NCBI RefSeq assembly: GCF_023228165.1
Contig: NZ_JALOBS010000029.1
Span: 1 to 64,000 of the forward strand
Direction of reading: 5' to 3'
Origin: Methylomonas sp.
GTDB lineage: Bacteria; Pseudomonadota; Gammaproteobacteria; Methylococcales; Methylomonadaceae
DNA: 64,000 nucleotides
Part shown: positions 1-9,000 of the stretch, one piece after another
Numbering within the stretch: the stretch's first letter is position 1
Layout of the letters: the number at the start of each line of letters is the position of its first letter
The notes under the pieces: generated by a model
What the model saw: only the letters and a program-made list of their open reading frames with translations
Told to the model about the DNA's origin: nothing
The model's database searches: none
Position numbers and translations under genes: made by a program

Positions 1-106
1 CATCGCCGAAGCCGCGCTCGATGAGGATTTCGATAGGGTTTGCCCAAAACCCGGCAATCCCACCAAAAATTCACTGGTCTCGGTGTTGCTGCGCATGGTG
101 GCTTGA
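1..106 (+). CDS. C-terminal end of an unidentified protein (partial)
   Basis: An open frame enters from the left edge (codons from base 2) and stops at TGA 104-106, giving 34 residues that end LLRMVA. It lies just upstream of sbcD in the same direction, so it may be the tail of the preceding gene. The fragment is too short to assign a family, and its coding status rests only on the open frame and ordinary residue composition. Confidence 0.35.
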   Translation, partial: IAEAALDEDFDRVCPKPGNPTKNSLVSVLLRMVA

Positions 107-144
107 TTATTTTCTGGGAAACTTCAGGTAAATAAAAATATTTC

Positions 145-1389
145 ATGAAAATCATTCACACCTCTGATTGGCACCTTGGCCACAGCCTGAAAGGCTTTGA
201 CCGTCATTATGAGCATCAATGCTTCCTCGATTGGCTACTCGTGCAACTGCGCGAGCAAGACGTCGATGCGCTGCTGGTCACCGGCGACATTTTCGACAAC
301 GCTAATCCATCGGCGGCAGCACAAAAGCAGTTGTACCGGTTTTTGCAGGCGGCACGAGAAGCTGCGCCTCACTTACGGGTGGTGGTGATTGCCGGCAATC
401 ATGATTCGCCCGGTCGCTTGGAAGCGCCTTCGCCGTTATTGGATTTATTCGATACCACGGTGGTGGGCCAAACGGGGCGTAATGGAGCAGGCGAAATCGA
501 TCTCGAGTCGTTGATCGTACCCTTGCATGATCGCGAGGGCCTGCGCCGTGCCTGGTGTTTGGCGGTACCATTTTTACGCCCCGGCGATGTGCCGCGCATC
601 GAAACTGACGGCGACACTTATCTGGCAGGCGTGGATGCCTTGTATCGCGATGCCTTGCAGCAGGTTCTGCTGAAACGGCAAGCTGGCGAAGCGATTTTGG
701 CCATGGGCCATTGTCACCTCGATGGCAGCGCGGTGTCGGCCGACTCGGAACGGCGGATTGTCGTCGGTGGCTTGGAAGCCTTGTCGGTGGCGATGTTCGA
801 CAAGCATATCGCCTATGCCGCACTCGGTCATTTGCATTTGCCGCAAAGTGTCGGTGGTCGCGATTGGGTGCGCTACAGCGGTAGTCCGCTGCCACTGTCG
901 TTTTCCGAAATCGAGTATCCGCATCAAGTGGTGGTGTTGGAGCTTGAGGGCGAAGCAGTCAAATACATTGATAGTTTGCGCGTGCCGAGAGCTGTAGACT
1001 TGTTGCGAATACCCACGCGGCCGACACCGTTGCCGGAAGTACTGGCGCAATTAGAGCAATGGACAGCGGCCGAGCCTGAGTTGCCGGAAGAGCGTTGGCC
1101 TTATCTGGAAGTTCGGGTGTTGTTTGATGCGCCGGAACCCGGTGCACGGGTGGCGATTGAAGCAGCATTGGCCGGCAAAGCCCTGCGCCTGGCGGCGATT
1201 GATGTCAGTTACGCACGGGTTCAGCGTGCGGCGGATGAGGGTGCCGGATCGTTGCAGGGTGATCTGAGTCGATTGCAGCCGGAGGATTTGCTGCAACGCC
1301 ACTATCAAAATCAATATGGTTCCGCCTTGCCTGAAGAATTGTTACAGGCCTTTCAGACCTTATTGCTGGAAACGGGGGACGAAGCATGA
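145..1389 (+). CDS. sbcD: Exonuclease SbcD (Mre11-type nuclease subunit)
   Basis: This is the nuclease subunit of the SbcCD complex, which cuts hairpins and protein-blocked DNA ends during replication and repair in the cytoplasm. The 414 residues begin with the calcineurin-like phosphoesterase motif TSDWHLG (residues 6-12), followed by GDIFD (near 47), GNHDS (near 84), GHCHLDG and LGHLHLP, which supply the two-metal ligands. Length and motif order match SbcD of gammaproteobacteria. The stop codon overlaps the sbcC start by four bases (ATGA at 1386-1389), so the two are translationally coupled in the usual sbcD-sbcC order. Nothing looks damaged. Confidence 0.97.
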   Translation: MKIIHTSDWHLGHSLKGFDRHYEHQCFLDWLLVQLREQDVDALLVTGDIFDNANPSAAAQKQLYRFLQAAREAAPHLRVVVIAGNHDSPGRLEAPSPLLDLFDTTVVGQTGRNGAGEIDLESLIVPLHDREGLRRAWCLAVPFLRPGDVPRIETDGDTYLAGVDALYRDALQQVLLKRQAGEAILAMGHCHLDGSAVSADSERRIVVGGLEALSVAMFDKHIAYAALGHLHLPQSVGGRDWVRYSGSPLPLSFSEIEYPHQVVVLELEGEAVKYIDSLRVPRAVDLLRIPTRPTPLPEVLAQLEQWTAAEPELPEERWPYLEVRVLFDAPEPGARVAIEAALAGKALRLAAIDVSYARVQRAADEGAGSLQGDLSRLQPEDLLQRHYQNQYGSALPEELLQAFQTLLLETGDEA

Positions 1390-4300
1390 AGATTTTGGCG
1401 ATTCGCGGTAAAAATCTGGCTTCACTGGCTGGCGAGTTTGCCATCGATTTTCTGCAACCGCCGCTGGCATCGGCCGGATTGTTCGCGATCAGCGGCCCGA
1501 CCGGTGCCGGCAAATCCACCCTGCTGGATGCGCTGTGCCTGGCGTTGTTTGATAAAACCCCGCGCTTGCACCAGGCCGGCAGCCGAGGCGTGCAATTACG
1601 CGATGTCGGCGATGAAACCCTGCCGCCCAATGATTCTCGCAACCTGTTACGCCGGGGCTGCGCCGAAGGCTATGCGGAAGTTGAGTTTATCGGCAACGAC
1701 CGACAGCATTATCGTAGCCGCTGGAGCGTGCGGCGGGCACGCTTGCGGACGGACGGCAAGCTACAGGCGACCGATATGGAATTATTTCGTTTGCCGGATC
1801 AACAGCCGATTGGCGGCAAGAAGACCGAAGTGCAGGAAGCAATTGTCGAACGGCTTGGCTTGAGTTTCGAGCAGTTCACCCGCGCGGTGTTGTTGGCACA
1901 GAATGAGTTCAGCGTGTTTCTCAAAGCCCCCGACGACGAACGCGCCAGCTTGTTGGAAACCTTGACCGGCACCCATGAGTACAGCCGCATCTCCATCCGG
2001 GCCTTTGAACGCGCCAAACAGGAGCGGCAAAAATTGGAGGCGTTGCAGCAACAACTGGTTAGCCAACAGCCTCTGGCCGAGGACCAACGCGAGGCGTTGC
2101 TGGGGCAAATTCAAGTGGCGCAGACTGCGGTAGATACCGCGCAGAACCAAAAATCCGAATTGGACGGTCATCTGGACTGGCATCGGCGCTACCGGGCCTT
2201 GCAAACGGCGGAACAACAAGCCCAAAGCCAATGGCAACAAGCTCAGCAGAGCCATGAACATGCGCAGCCGCAACGTCAGCACCTGGCGCTGATCGAGTCC
2301 TTGCAAGCCGCACGGCCATTTCTGGTTGATTTGGATCGCTTGCAGAGCGAATGTGCCGAAATGCAAACGCAGTTGGCTAAGGCTGAACAGATGGTAACGT
2401 CTGTCACAGCGTTGCATGAACAGGCGCTACTCAATCAGGCGAACGCCGAAACCCACGTACAGCAGGCCGAACAGCAAAAAAGCGCAGCGGAGCAGGACAT
2501 TGTTCAGGCGCGCAGTCTGGATGCGCAAATCCAGACCCTGCAACCGCAACATCTGAAGCAACAACAGGATAAATTGACGGCCGTTCAGCAGATGGCTGAT
2601 TTGCGCCGGAAATACCACCACACGCAGCAGAACGAACAACAACTGACCGGTGAATTGGTGCTGTGCCAGACTTGGCTGAACCAATATCAACATTGGCTGA
2701 TCTTGAGCGAGCAATGGCCGCGTTGGGACACGCTATTCCGCCAAGGCAAAATACTGAACGGCGAAATGCATACTGCGCGCTCTGTGTTGACGCAATCTGA
2801 AAGCGCTTTGGCTCAGGCCGACGCGGCCGCGCAAACAGCCCGGCACGCACTCGACGTGTTGTTGCCGCAACTCTCAGCCGCCGAACTGCAATGGCAAACG
2901 GCAGACGCCGAGGCTAAGGGGTTTGATGCGGATGCACTAACCCAAACATCGGAACGGCAACAACTCCGCTTATCTCAATTGCGTCAGGCTGATACCGTGT
3001 GGCGGGAACTGGCGCGGTTGAAATCAGAAGTCGATCAAAAGACAACCACGTTGCAAACCGTATCGGCCCAGCAACATCAAGCCAGCGCCGCGTTACAGGA
3101 CGTCGAAACTGCGTTACCGCGTTTGATTGCCAGTCACGAACAGGCGACCAAGATGCTCGAATTGGCCAAACTGGCCTGCAGTGAGCGCGTGGAGGCTTTG
3201 CGCGCTCAACTCAAACCCGACACGGAATGCCCGGTGTGCGGGGCCATGCAACATCCGTTTGCCGAACACGATCATCCCCTGCGGCACGAATTACAGGCGC
3301 TGGAACGCGAAGTCGAGGCGTGTTGCCAGCGTCGGCAACAGGCGGAAAGTGATCGTCAGCGTTGGCAACTAGACATCGCGCACTGCGACCAAACGATACA
3401 AGCAACCCATGATTTGCTGGCAACGCTGAGTCGCCAAGTCGAATCTCAACAGCAAAGCGGGTTGGCATTGGCAGCGGCATTATCCATTGCGGACATGCCC
3501 GACGAAGGCATCGCCGTGTGGTTGGCGCAGGAAACCCTAGCGACGGAACAAGTCTTGCAAGGAGTTGGTGAGAGTTTGAAAGCCATGAGCGCGGTGATGA
3601 AGGTTCGTGATCAGGCTTACGCAAAGTTGGAGCAACTCAAATCGCAACAGCAATCCTTGCAGCAGCAATGGGAGCAAGCCAAGGTTGACCGGCTCAGCGC
3701 GGATCAAGCATTAGTCAAGGCCCGTGACAATCTCCAAGCACTGTCTTTAAAGTTGGAACAGGTATTGGACGAACTGGATGGTGCCTTTGACGACTCGAGC
3801 TGGCGTCAAGCCTGGCAAACCGATGCGGAGGGGTTTTATCAAACCTGTTTGCAAAACGCACAAGCCTGGCACAGTCATCATCAACAGCAAGCTCAGTTGA
3901 GCCAAAAACTGTCTATTCTTCAAACGGAATTGCAGGCGTTGCAGGGCCAGGTAACCCAAGCGGAACAACGACAAGCCGAAGCCGATGCTGCATTTGCGGC
4001 CATAGATGCAGAGCTAGTCGCCAAACAGCAGCTGCGGCAAGGTCTGCTTAACGGACGTTCGGTCACGGAAGTCGAACAAGCGTTGGTCAAGACTTTGAAC
4101 AACGCCAAGACCAAACTGCAGAGCGCCGTGACTGCCGTGCAGGATGCGGTAACCAAACTAGCCACGGCACGAGAGGCTGTTAGCCAAATCACTCAGTCGC
4201 TTACCGCGCGGCAGACCGCGTTGCATGCCGCCGACGCGGCGGTGTCGAGTTGGCTGCAAACCTTTAATGCCACGCACCCCAACCGGGCGGCCCTGGGGCT

Positions 4301-5120
4301 CGACGATTTGCGCAGACACTTGCTAAAGGATGCGGCCTGGTTGCAGCGCGAACGCGAGGTATTGCAACAATTGGATCAGACATTGATGCAGGCGCAAACG
4401 GTATTTGCCGAGCGTCGCGCGCAATGCGAACACCAGTTGCAATTGCGCCGCTCTTTGGAAAGTTTCGAAAGCTTGGAAATTCAGCTGACCGATCTTACCG
4501 AACAAATTAAGGCGTTGATCAAGCAATTGAGCGATTTGCATCTGCAACGCCGCCTGGACGATGAGCGCCGCCAAGCTTGCGCAGGTTTACAAACCCAAAT
4601 TGCCGCGCAAACTGCCGTCAACGACACCTGGGCCAAGCTCAGCAGCCTGATCGGTTCTGCCGACGGGAAACGCTTTCGCAATATCGCGCAGCAACTGACG
4701 CTGGATATTTTGCTGGGTTATGCCAATCAGCATTTGAAAGACCTGAGTCGGCGTTATCGTCTGGAACGGGTTAACGATAATCTTGCACTGCAAGTCGTCG
4801 ATCAGGACATGGGCGACGAAATCCGCTCGGTTCATTCCTTGTCCGGCGGCGAATCCTTTCTGCTGTCGTTGGCCCTGGCTTTGGGGCTGGCCTCGCTATC
4901 CTCGAATCGGGTGCGCGTCGAATCGCTGTTCATCGATGAAGGCTTTGGTAGTCTGGATGCCGACACGCTGCGAGTGGCTATGGATGCCTTGGACAGTCTG
5001 CAAGCGATGGGTCGTAAGGTTGGGGTAATTTCCCATGTGCAGGAAATGACGGAGCGTATCGGCACCCGAATCGAAGTCAAACAGGTCGGCAGCGGCTTGA
5101 GCAACGTCAGGGTGATTTGA
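1386..5120 (+). CDS. sbcC: Exonuclease SbcC (Rad50-type SMC ATPase)
   Basis: This is the ATPase partner of SbcD, a Rad50/SMC-like protein that clamps DNA ends and drives nuclease action. It has 1244 residues. The Walker A motif GPTGAGKST is at 37-45. A long Gln/Ala-rich coiled coil fills roughly 200-1080 and is broken in the middle by the zinc-hook CPVCG (615-619), through which two molecules dimerise. The ABC signature SGGES is at 1153-1157 and the Walker B IDE ends at D1184-E1185. All elements of a working Rad50-type ATPase are present. It is co-transcribed with sbcD through the 4-bp overlap. Confidence 0.97.
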   Translation: MKILAIRGKNLASLAGEFAIDFLQPPLASAGLFAISGPTGAGKSTLLDALCLALFDKTPRLHQAGSRGVQLRDVGDETLPPNDSRNLLRRGCAEGYAEVEFIGNDRQHYRSRWSVRRARLRTDGKLQATDMELFRLPDQQPIGGKKTEVQEAIVERLGLSFEQFTRAVLLAQNEFSVFLKAPDDERASLLETLTGTHEYSRISIRAFERAKQERQKLEALQQQLVSQQPLAEDQREALLGQIQVAQTAVDTAQNQKSELDGHLDWHRRYRALQTAEQQAQSQWQQAQQSHEHAQPQRQHLALIESLQAARPFLVDLDRLQSECAEMQTQLAKAEQMVTSVTALHEQALLNQANAETHVQQAEQQKSAAEQDIVQARSLDAQIQTLQPQHLKQQQDKLTAVQQMADLRRKYHHTQQNEQQLTGELVLCQTWLNQYQHWLILSEQWPRWDTLFRQGKILNGEMHTARSVLTQSESALAQADAAAQTARHALDVLLPQLSAAELQWQTADAEAKGFDADALTQTSERQQLRLSQLRQADTVWRELARLKSEVDQKTTTLQTVSAQQHQASAALQDVETALPRLIASHEQATKMLELAKLACSERVEALRAQLKPDTECPVCGAMQHPFAEHDHPLRHELQALEREVEACCQRRQQAESDRQRWQLDIAHCDQTIQATHDLLATLSRQVESQQQSGLALAAALSIADMPDEGIAVWLAQETLATEQVLQGVGESLKAMSAVMKVRDQAYAKLEQLKSQQQSLQQQWEQAKVDRLSADQALVKARDNLQALSLKLEQVLDELDGAFDDSSWRQAWQTDAEGFYQTCLQNAQAWHSHHQQQAQLSQKLSILQTELQALQGQVTQAEQRQAEADAAFAAIDAELVAKQQLRQGLLNGRSVTEVEQALVKTLNNAKTKLQSAVTAVQDAVTKLATAREAVSQITQSLTARQTALHAADAAVSSWLQTFNATHPNRAALGLDDLRRHLLKDAAWLQREREVLQQLDQTLMQAQTVFAERRAQCEHQLQLRRSLESFESLEIQLTDLTEQIKALIKQLSDLHLQRRLDDERRQACAGLQTQIAAQTAVNDTWAKLSSLIGSADGKRFRNIAQQLTLDILLGYANQHLKDLSRRYRLERVNDNLALQVVDQDMGDEIRSVHSLSGGESFLLSLALALGLASLSSNRVRVESLFIDEGFGSLDADTLRVAMDALDSLQAMGRKVGVISHVQEMTERIGTRIEVKQVGSGLSNVRVI

Positions 5121-5150
5121 GGGAAGAAACCTTGGACCTTCGCAATTCGT

Positions 5151-5174
5151 GCTGGTGCTGGTGCTGGTGTTGGT
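5151..5174. repeat. Short GCTGGT tandem repeat after sbcC
   Basis: Three perfect GCTGGT hexamers followed by GTTGGT lie in the gap after sbcC. This is a simple-sequence tract with no visible coding role; it could vary in copy number by slippage. Confidence 0.6.
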
Positions 5175-5258
5175 TTCGGCCATCACCGACCACAGGGTTT
5201 GGTATGCTGAGGTAACTTACCGTCTCTAACCTTTAGATTACCATCGATAATCAATCCC

Positions 5259-5693
5259 ATGTCCACCAAATCCAGCATCGCCTGCGGGCCGAATTTCCAC
5301 TTTTACCACGAAGCGTTTGAACAAGATGCCGTCTATCTGGAACTGGAGCAGGCATTTTTCGAAGCCTCACCCGATAAAGTCACGGTGGCCATACCAGTTG
5401 TGGTTTGGGAAGTCATCCGCCAGTATGCCGGTGCCGATTTGTCCTGGGCTGCCAAATCCGATGAGGAGATTTGGCAATGGGTGGAAAATGAAGTGGATGA
5501 ACGGATTGCGTTGTGTCAGACCGCTACCGCTAATCGTGCATTTTTCCCGATGTGTGGAAATTTGACGTTCGGTTCTGTTGACGATTCTAGAGAAATGCAG
5601 CTCGAGCGCGGTCTGGCACATTGTTTTGAAATGCGGGAAAAGCAACGCCAGTTGATTGCTCAGGTCAATGAATTGATGAGCAATCAACGTTAA
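5259..5693 (+). CDS. Conserved-looking hypothetical protein, 144 aa
   Basis: Family not recognised. The 144-residue product is acidic and soluble, with no signal peptide or membrane segment. Residues 45-90 are rich in Trp and acidic positions (VVWEVIRQY, EEIWQWVENEVDERI) and look helical, and the C-terminus is a charged helix. It lies 139 bp after sbcC and 48 bp before a small zinc-ribbon gene in the same direction, so these two small genes may form a transcription unit. The start was taken at the ATG of MSTKSS because it is the first in frame; no strong ribosome-binding site is visible there. Confidence 0.65.
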   Translation: MSTKSSIACGPNFHFYHEAFEQDAVYLELEQAFFEASPDKVTVAIPVVVWEVIRQYAGADLSWAAKSDEEIWQWVENEVDERIALCQTATANRAFFPMCGNLTFGSVDDSREMQLERGLAHCFEMREKQRQLIAQVNELMSNQR

Positions 5694-5741
5694 GCCTAAT
5701 TTCCACTGAGGATTTACTGACACAACTTCATTTGTAAAACC

Positions 5742-5951
5742 ATGGCTAACCAATTTACCAAAAAAGCCGAACAACGCTGGAACGCGTTGCCGGAACAAGA
5801 CCGGCAACTATTCTTAAGCACTGTTTGGTGCGGACAGTGCCGGGATAACACCACCATGGTGGACCTAAGATGTACTACGGTACAAAACGACTTGTTGCTG
5901 GAGGGCAAGTGTCAGCATTGCGGCGCTAAAGTCAGGCGCTTGATCGATTAG
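5742..5951 (+). CDS. Small zinc-ribbon protein, 69 aa
   Basis: A 69-residue protein with two cysteine pairs, C30-G-Q-C33 and C57-Q-H-C60, spaced as in a zinc-ribbon knuckle pair; an extra Cys lies at 44. Such small ribbons bind nucleic acid or protein, but the target cannot be read from the sequence. The N-terminal third (MANQFTKKAEQRWNALPEQD) is a charged helix. It follows the 144-residue unknown gene by 48 bp and may be co-expressed with it. It ends just before the GC-rich accessory gene, so the accessory region probably begins close to its stop codon. Confidence 0.7.
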   Translation: MANQFTKKAEQRWNALPEQDRQLFLSTVWCGQCRDNTTMVDLRCTTVQNDLLLEGKCQHCGAKVRRLID

Positions 5952-5959
5952 GGGACGGC

Positions 5960-6065
5960 ATGAGTATCAATATTACTAATTCCGGGCGGTAGACAAACCT
6001 TTAACCCCGCAGCAGCAACGCGCGTCTGGTTAGATCTCAAAGACCAATTCTACACTAGTCTTTGA
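5960..6065 (+). pseudogene. Frameshifted short ORF abutting the large ATPase gene
   Basis: ATG 5960 opens a 10-codon frame (MSINITNSGR) ending at TAG 5990. One frame over, the same DNA reads GGRQTFNPAAATRVWLDLKD and on to TGA 6063-6065, which directly touches the ATG at 6066. Joined by a one-base shift, the two pieces read as one plausible 33-35 residue peptide. This may be a decayed small gene or the torn start of an interrupted gene at the island edge; coincidence is possible. Confidence 0.25.
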
Positions 6066-9000
6066 ATGACTTCCCCGACTAAAGAAACATTAGAACACTT
6101 GGTAGATTGCATGAATGGCCCAAGCCAGAAACGAGTTTCAAGTCCGATTTCCACCGGTGGTGAGGGCGTGTTCTTCGAGCAACACGTCGCTGCTTACTGG
6201 CTCGTCCAGTTGCTCGTCCGCAGCATCCCGCCGATCTTGACCGATACCGGCGTCACCGAAGTCCATTTCCAGACTGAGCATCTCGGCTTCAATACGGACG
6301 ACGTCCTCGTCGTCTGCGCGCGCGCAGACGCGGCGACTGCGCGCCTCGTCGGGCAGGTGAAGCGCAGCTTCACCATCAGTGCTGCCGACGACGAATGCAA
6401 GAAGGCCATTGGCGATTTCTGGAAGGATTTCAAGAAGGCCGCCCCTTTCAATCCCCAGCACGACCGCTTTGTTCTAGTGACGTTGCGCGGCACGAACGTG
6501 CTCCTCGAGAATTTCGTCGGTCTGCTCGACTGCGCCAGAGGCGCGGCTGACGGCGAGGAGTTCGAAAGACGGCTGTCCCTCAACGGATTTATCTCGAAGA
6601 AGTCCGTTCATCAGTGCGACGAGCTTTGCGAGATCGTCAGCACCCTGGAAGGGACGCCCATCACCGCCAAAGACCTGTGGCCCTTCCTGCGCGTGCTGCA
6701 CGTCCTGAGCCTCGACCTGCATACCTCCACGCGCCAGACCGAGGCGCACGTCAAGACGCTGCTCGCCCTCAAATCAACCGATCCGGATCCTGTCGCGAGC
6801 GCGAAGGCCGCGTGGGACGATCTTCTGACTTTCGCGAGCGAGGCCGGACCGGGCGCGCGGAGCCTGAAACGCGCCGACCTTCCAGCCGCTCTCGTCCAGG
6901 CGTACGGCGAGGTGGGCGCGAACGAGCAGCGCGTACTGACGGCACTGAAGAACCACACAGACTTCGTGCTCCTGAAGATCCGCACCACGATCGGGCCGGC
7001 CTTCCATCTGCGGCGCCCCGGCATCGTCCAAAAGGTGCTTGCGGCCATCAAGGCGAAGCAAGTCGTCCTAATAACGGGGCCAGCCGGCAGCGGCAAATCC
7101 GTCATTGGGAAGGAAGCTGTGGCCTTTCTCTCCCGCGAATTCTTCGCCTTCGGGTTCCGAGTGGAGGAATTCGCCGTCGCTCACATCGACGAATCACTCC
7201 ACAACAGCCAGATTCCGGCGCGTGCCACTGAGCTTCAAGCCATCCTCGGCGCGCAGGGTCGCAAGGTCCTCGTGATTGAGAGCGTCGAACGCCTGCTCGA
7301 AAAGCCGACGCGCGACGCGTTCAGCGACCTTATGACGCTCGCCCAGGGCGACGACGGCCTCGGCATCCTCATGACCTGCCGCGATTATTCCGTGGAGCAG
7401 GTGCAGGCCAGCTTTCTCCAGGCGGCGGGGATTGATCACGCGGTCATCGATGTTCCGCCGCTTGACGACACCGAATTGCAGGAGGTCCAGGCCGCTTTTC
7501 CGTCGCTGGCAGTGCCGCTCGCCAACCCCGCCCTGCGCGAGATCCTGCGCAACCCGTACTTCATCGACAAGGCATTGCAGATTCCGTGGGATGCAGGACG
7601 TCCGCTTCCAGAGAACGAGCGCGATTTCCGTGCCATCTTCTGGCGGCAAATCGTGTGCGCAAACCAGAATCCGGCCAATGGCATGCCGCGTCTGCGCGAA
7701 GAGGCGTTGCAAGAGCTGGCGGTGCGCAGGGCGCGTGCCCTGTCGGATTACGTGCCAGCGACGGGTCTCAATGCCGCAGCCATCGGCCTCCTAAAACAGG
7801 ATTCCCTCGTTGTTTCGCCGGAAAGCAATGCTTTGCTCGTGGCGACGGCGCACGACGTCCTCGAGGATTGGGCCATCCTGCAATGGATCGAGGAACAGCA
7901 CCTCACGGATGAGACGGCGTTCAAGGCATTGTCGTCAGCGATAGGGCCGCATCCTGCGGTGCGCCGCTCGTACCGGAAGTGGGTTGCCGAACTGGTCGAC
8001 CGCGACGCACCCGCAGCGGACCGGCTGTTCAGCGCGGCCATTGCCCAGCCCGACGTGCCCGCCCAGTTCCGCGACGATACGTTGGTCTCGCTGCTCAAGG
8101 CACCGTCTGCGCCAGAATTCCTGTCGCGGAACGAGGCTGAGCTGCTCGCCAATGACCGCGCCATCCTCAAGCGGGTCATCCACCTCCTGCGCGTCGCATG
8201 TGTGACGTCGCCCGCGTGGCTTGCTGATGTGCGCGGCCACAGCTCCATCCTGAGCGTGCCGGACGGCGCGGTCTGGGCAACCGTCGTGGGACTGGTTCAC
8301 CGCAACATCGGTAGCTTCGGAACGGAAGACGCACCACTGCTTCTCGCATTGATCGAGGATGCCGTGCGCGGCATCAGTTGGTGGGCACCGGACATCGACG
8401 GGGCCGAACATGTTGCCGGCATTGCCCATTGGCTCCTCCCACACTTTGATCACTACAGGGGAGACGATGCCCGGAAACGCATTCTGAAGGTGATTGCGAA
8501 GATCCCGAAGGCCGCCCCCGCGCGCTTCGAAGCCGTTTTGCGCGGACAGATTAGGGAGGGATGGCACCACGATCCCGTCGCCGAAGACTTCCAGGACATT
8601 CTTCTTACGGGCTTCGACGGCGCGCCCACGGCGCGCGACCTACCGGACCTTTTGATCTCCGCCGCACTGGATAGATTCCTCGCAACGGAGGAGTATCTGC
8701 GCGAGGAACCGTACGGCCGATTGACCATCGACGTTGACCTTTACTTCGGTATCAAGGAGCACCTGCACCACAATTTTTTCCCTGCCAGTGCCTTCCGAGG
8801 GCCGTGGATCAACCTGCTCTCGCACCACCCGAGAAAGGGTCTCGACTTCCTGATCCAGGTCTTCAACCACAGTGCCGAGTGGTATGCGCATCCGCGTCTC
8901 CATGACCCCCTCGAACCCGCCTGGGAAGTCGAGCTCATGTTTGCGGACGGCACAAGGCGGAAGCAATGGGTCAACTCGCGCCTCTGGGGCCTTTACCGCG

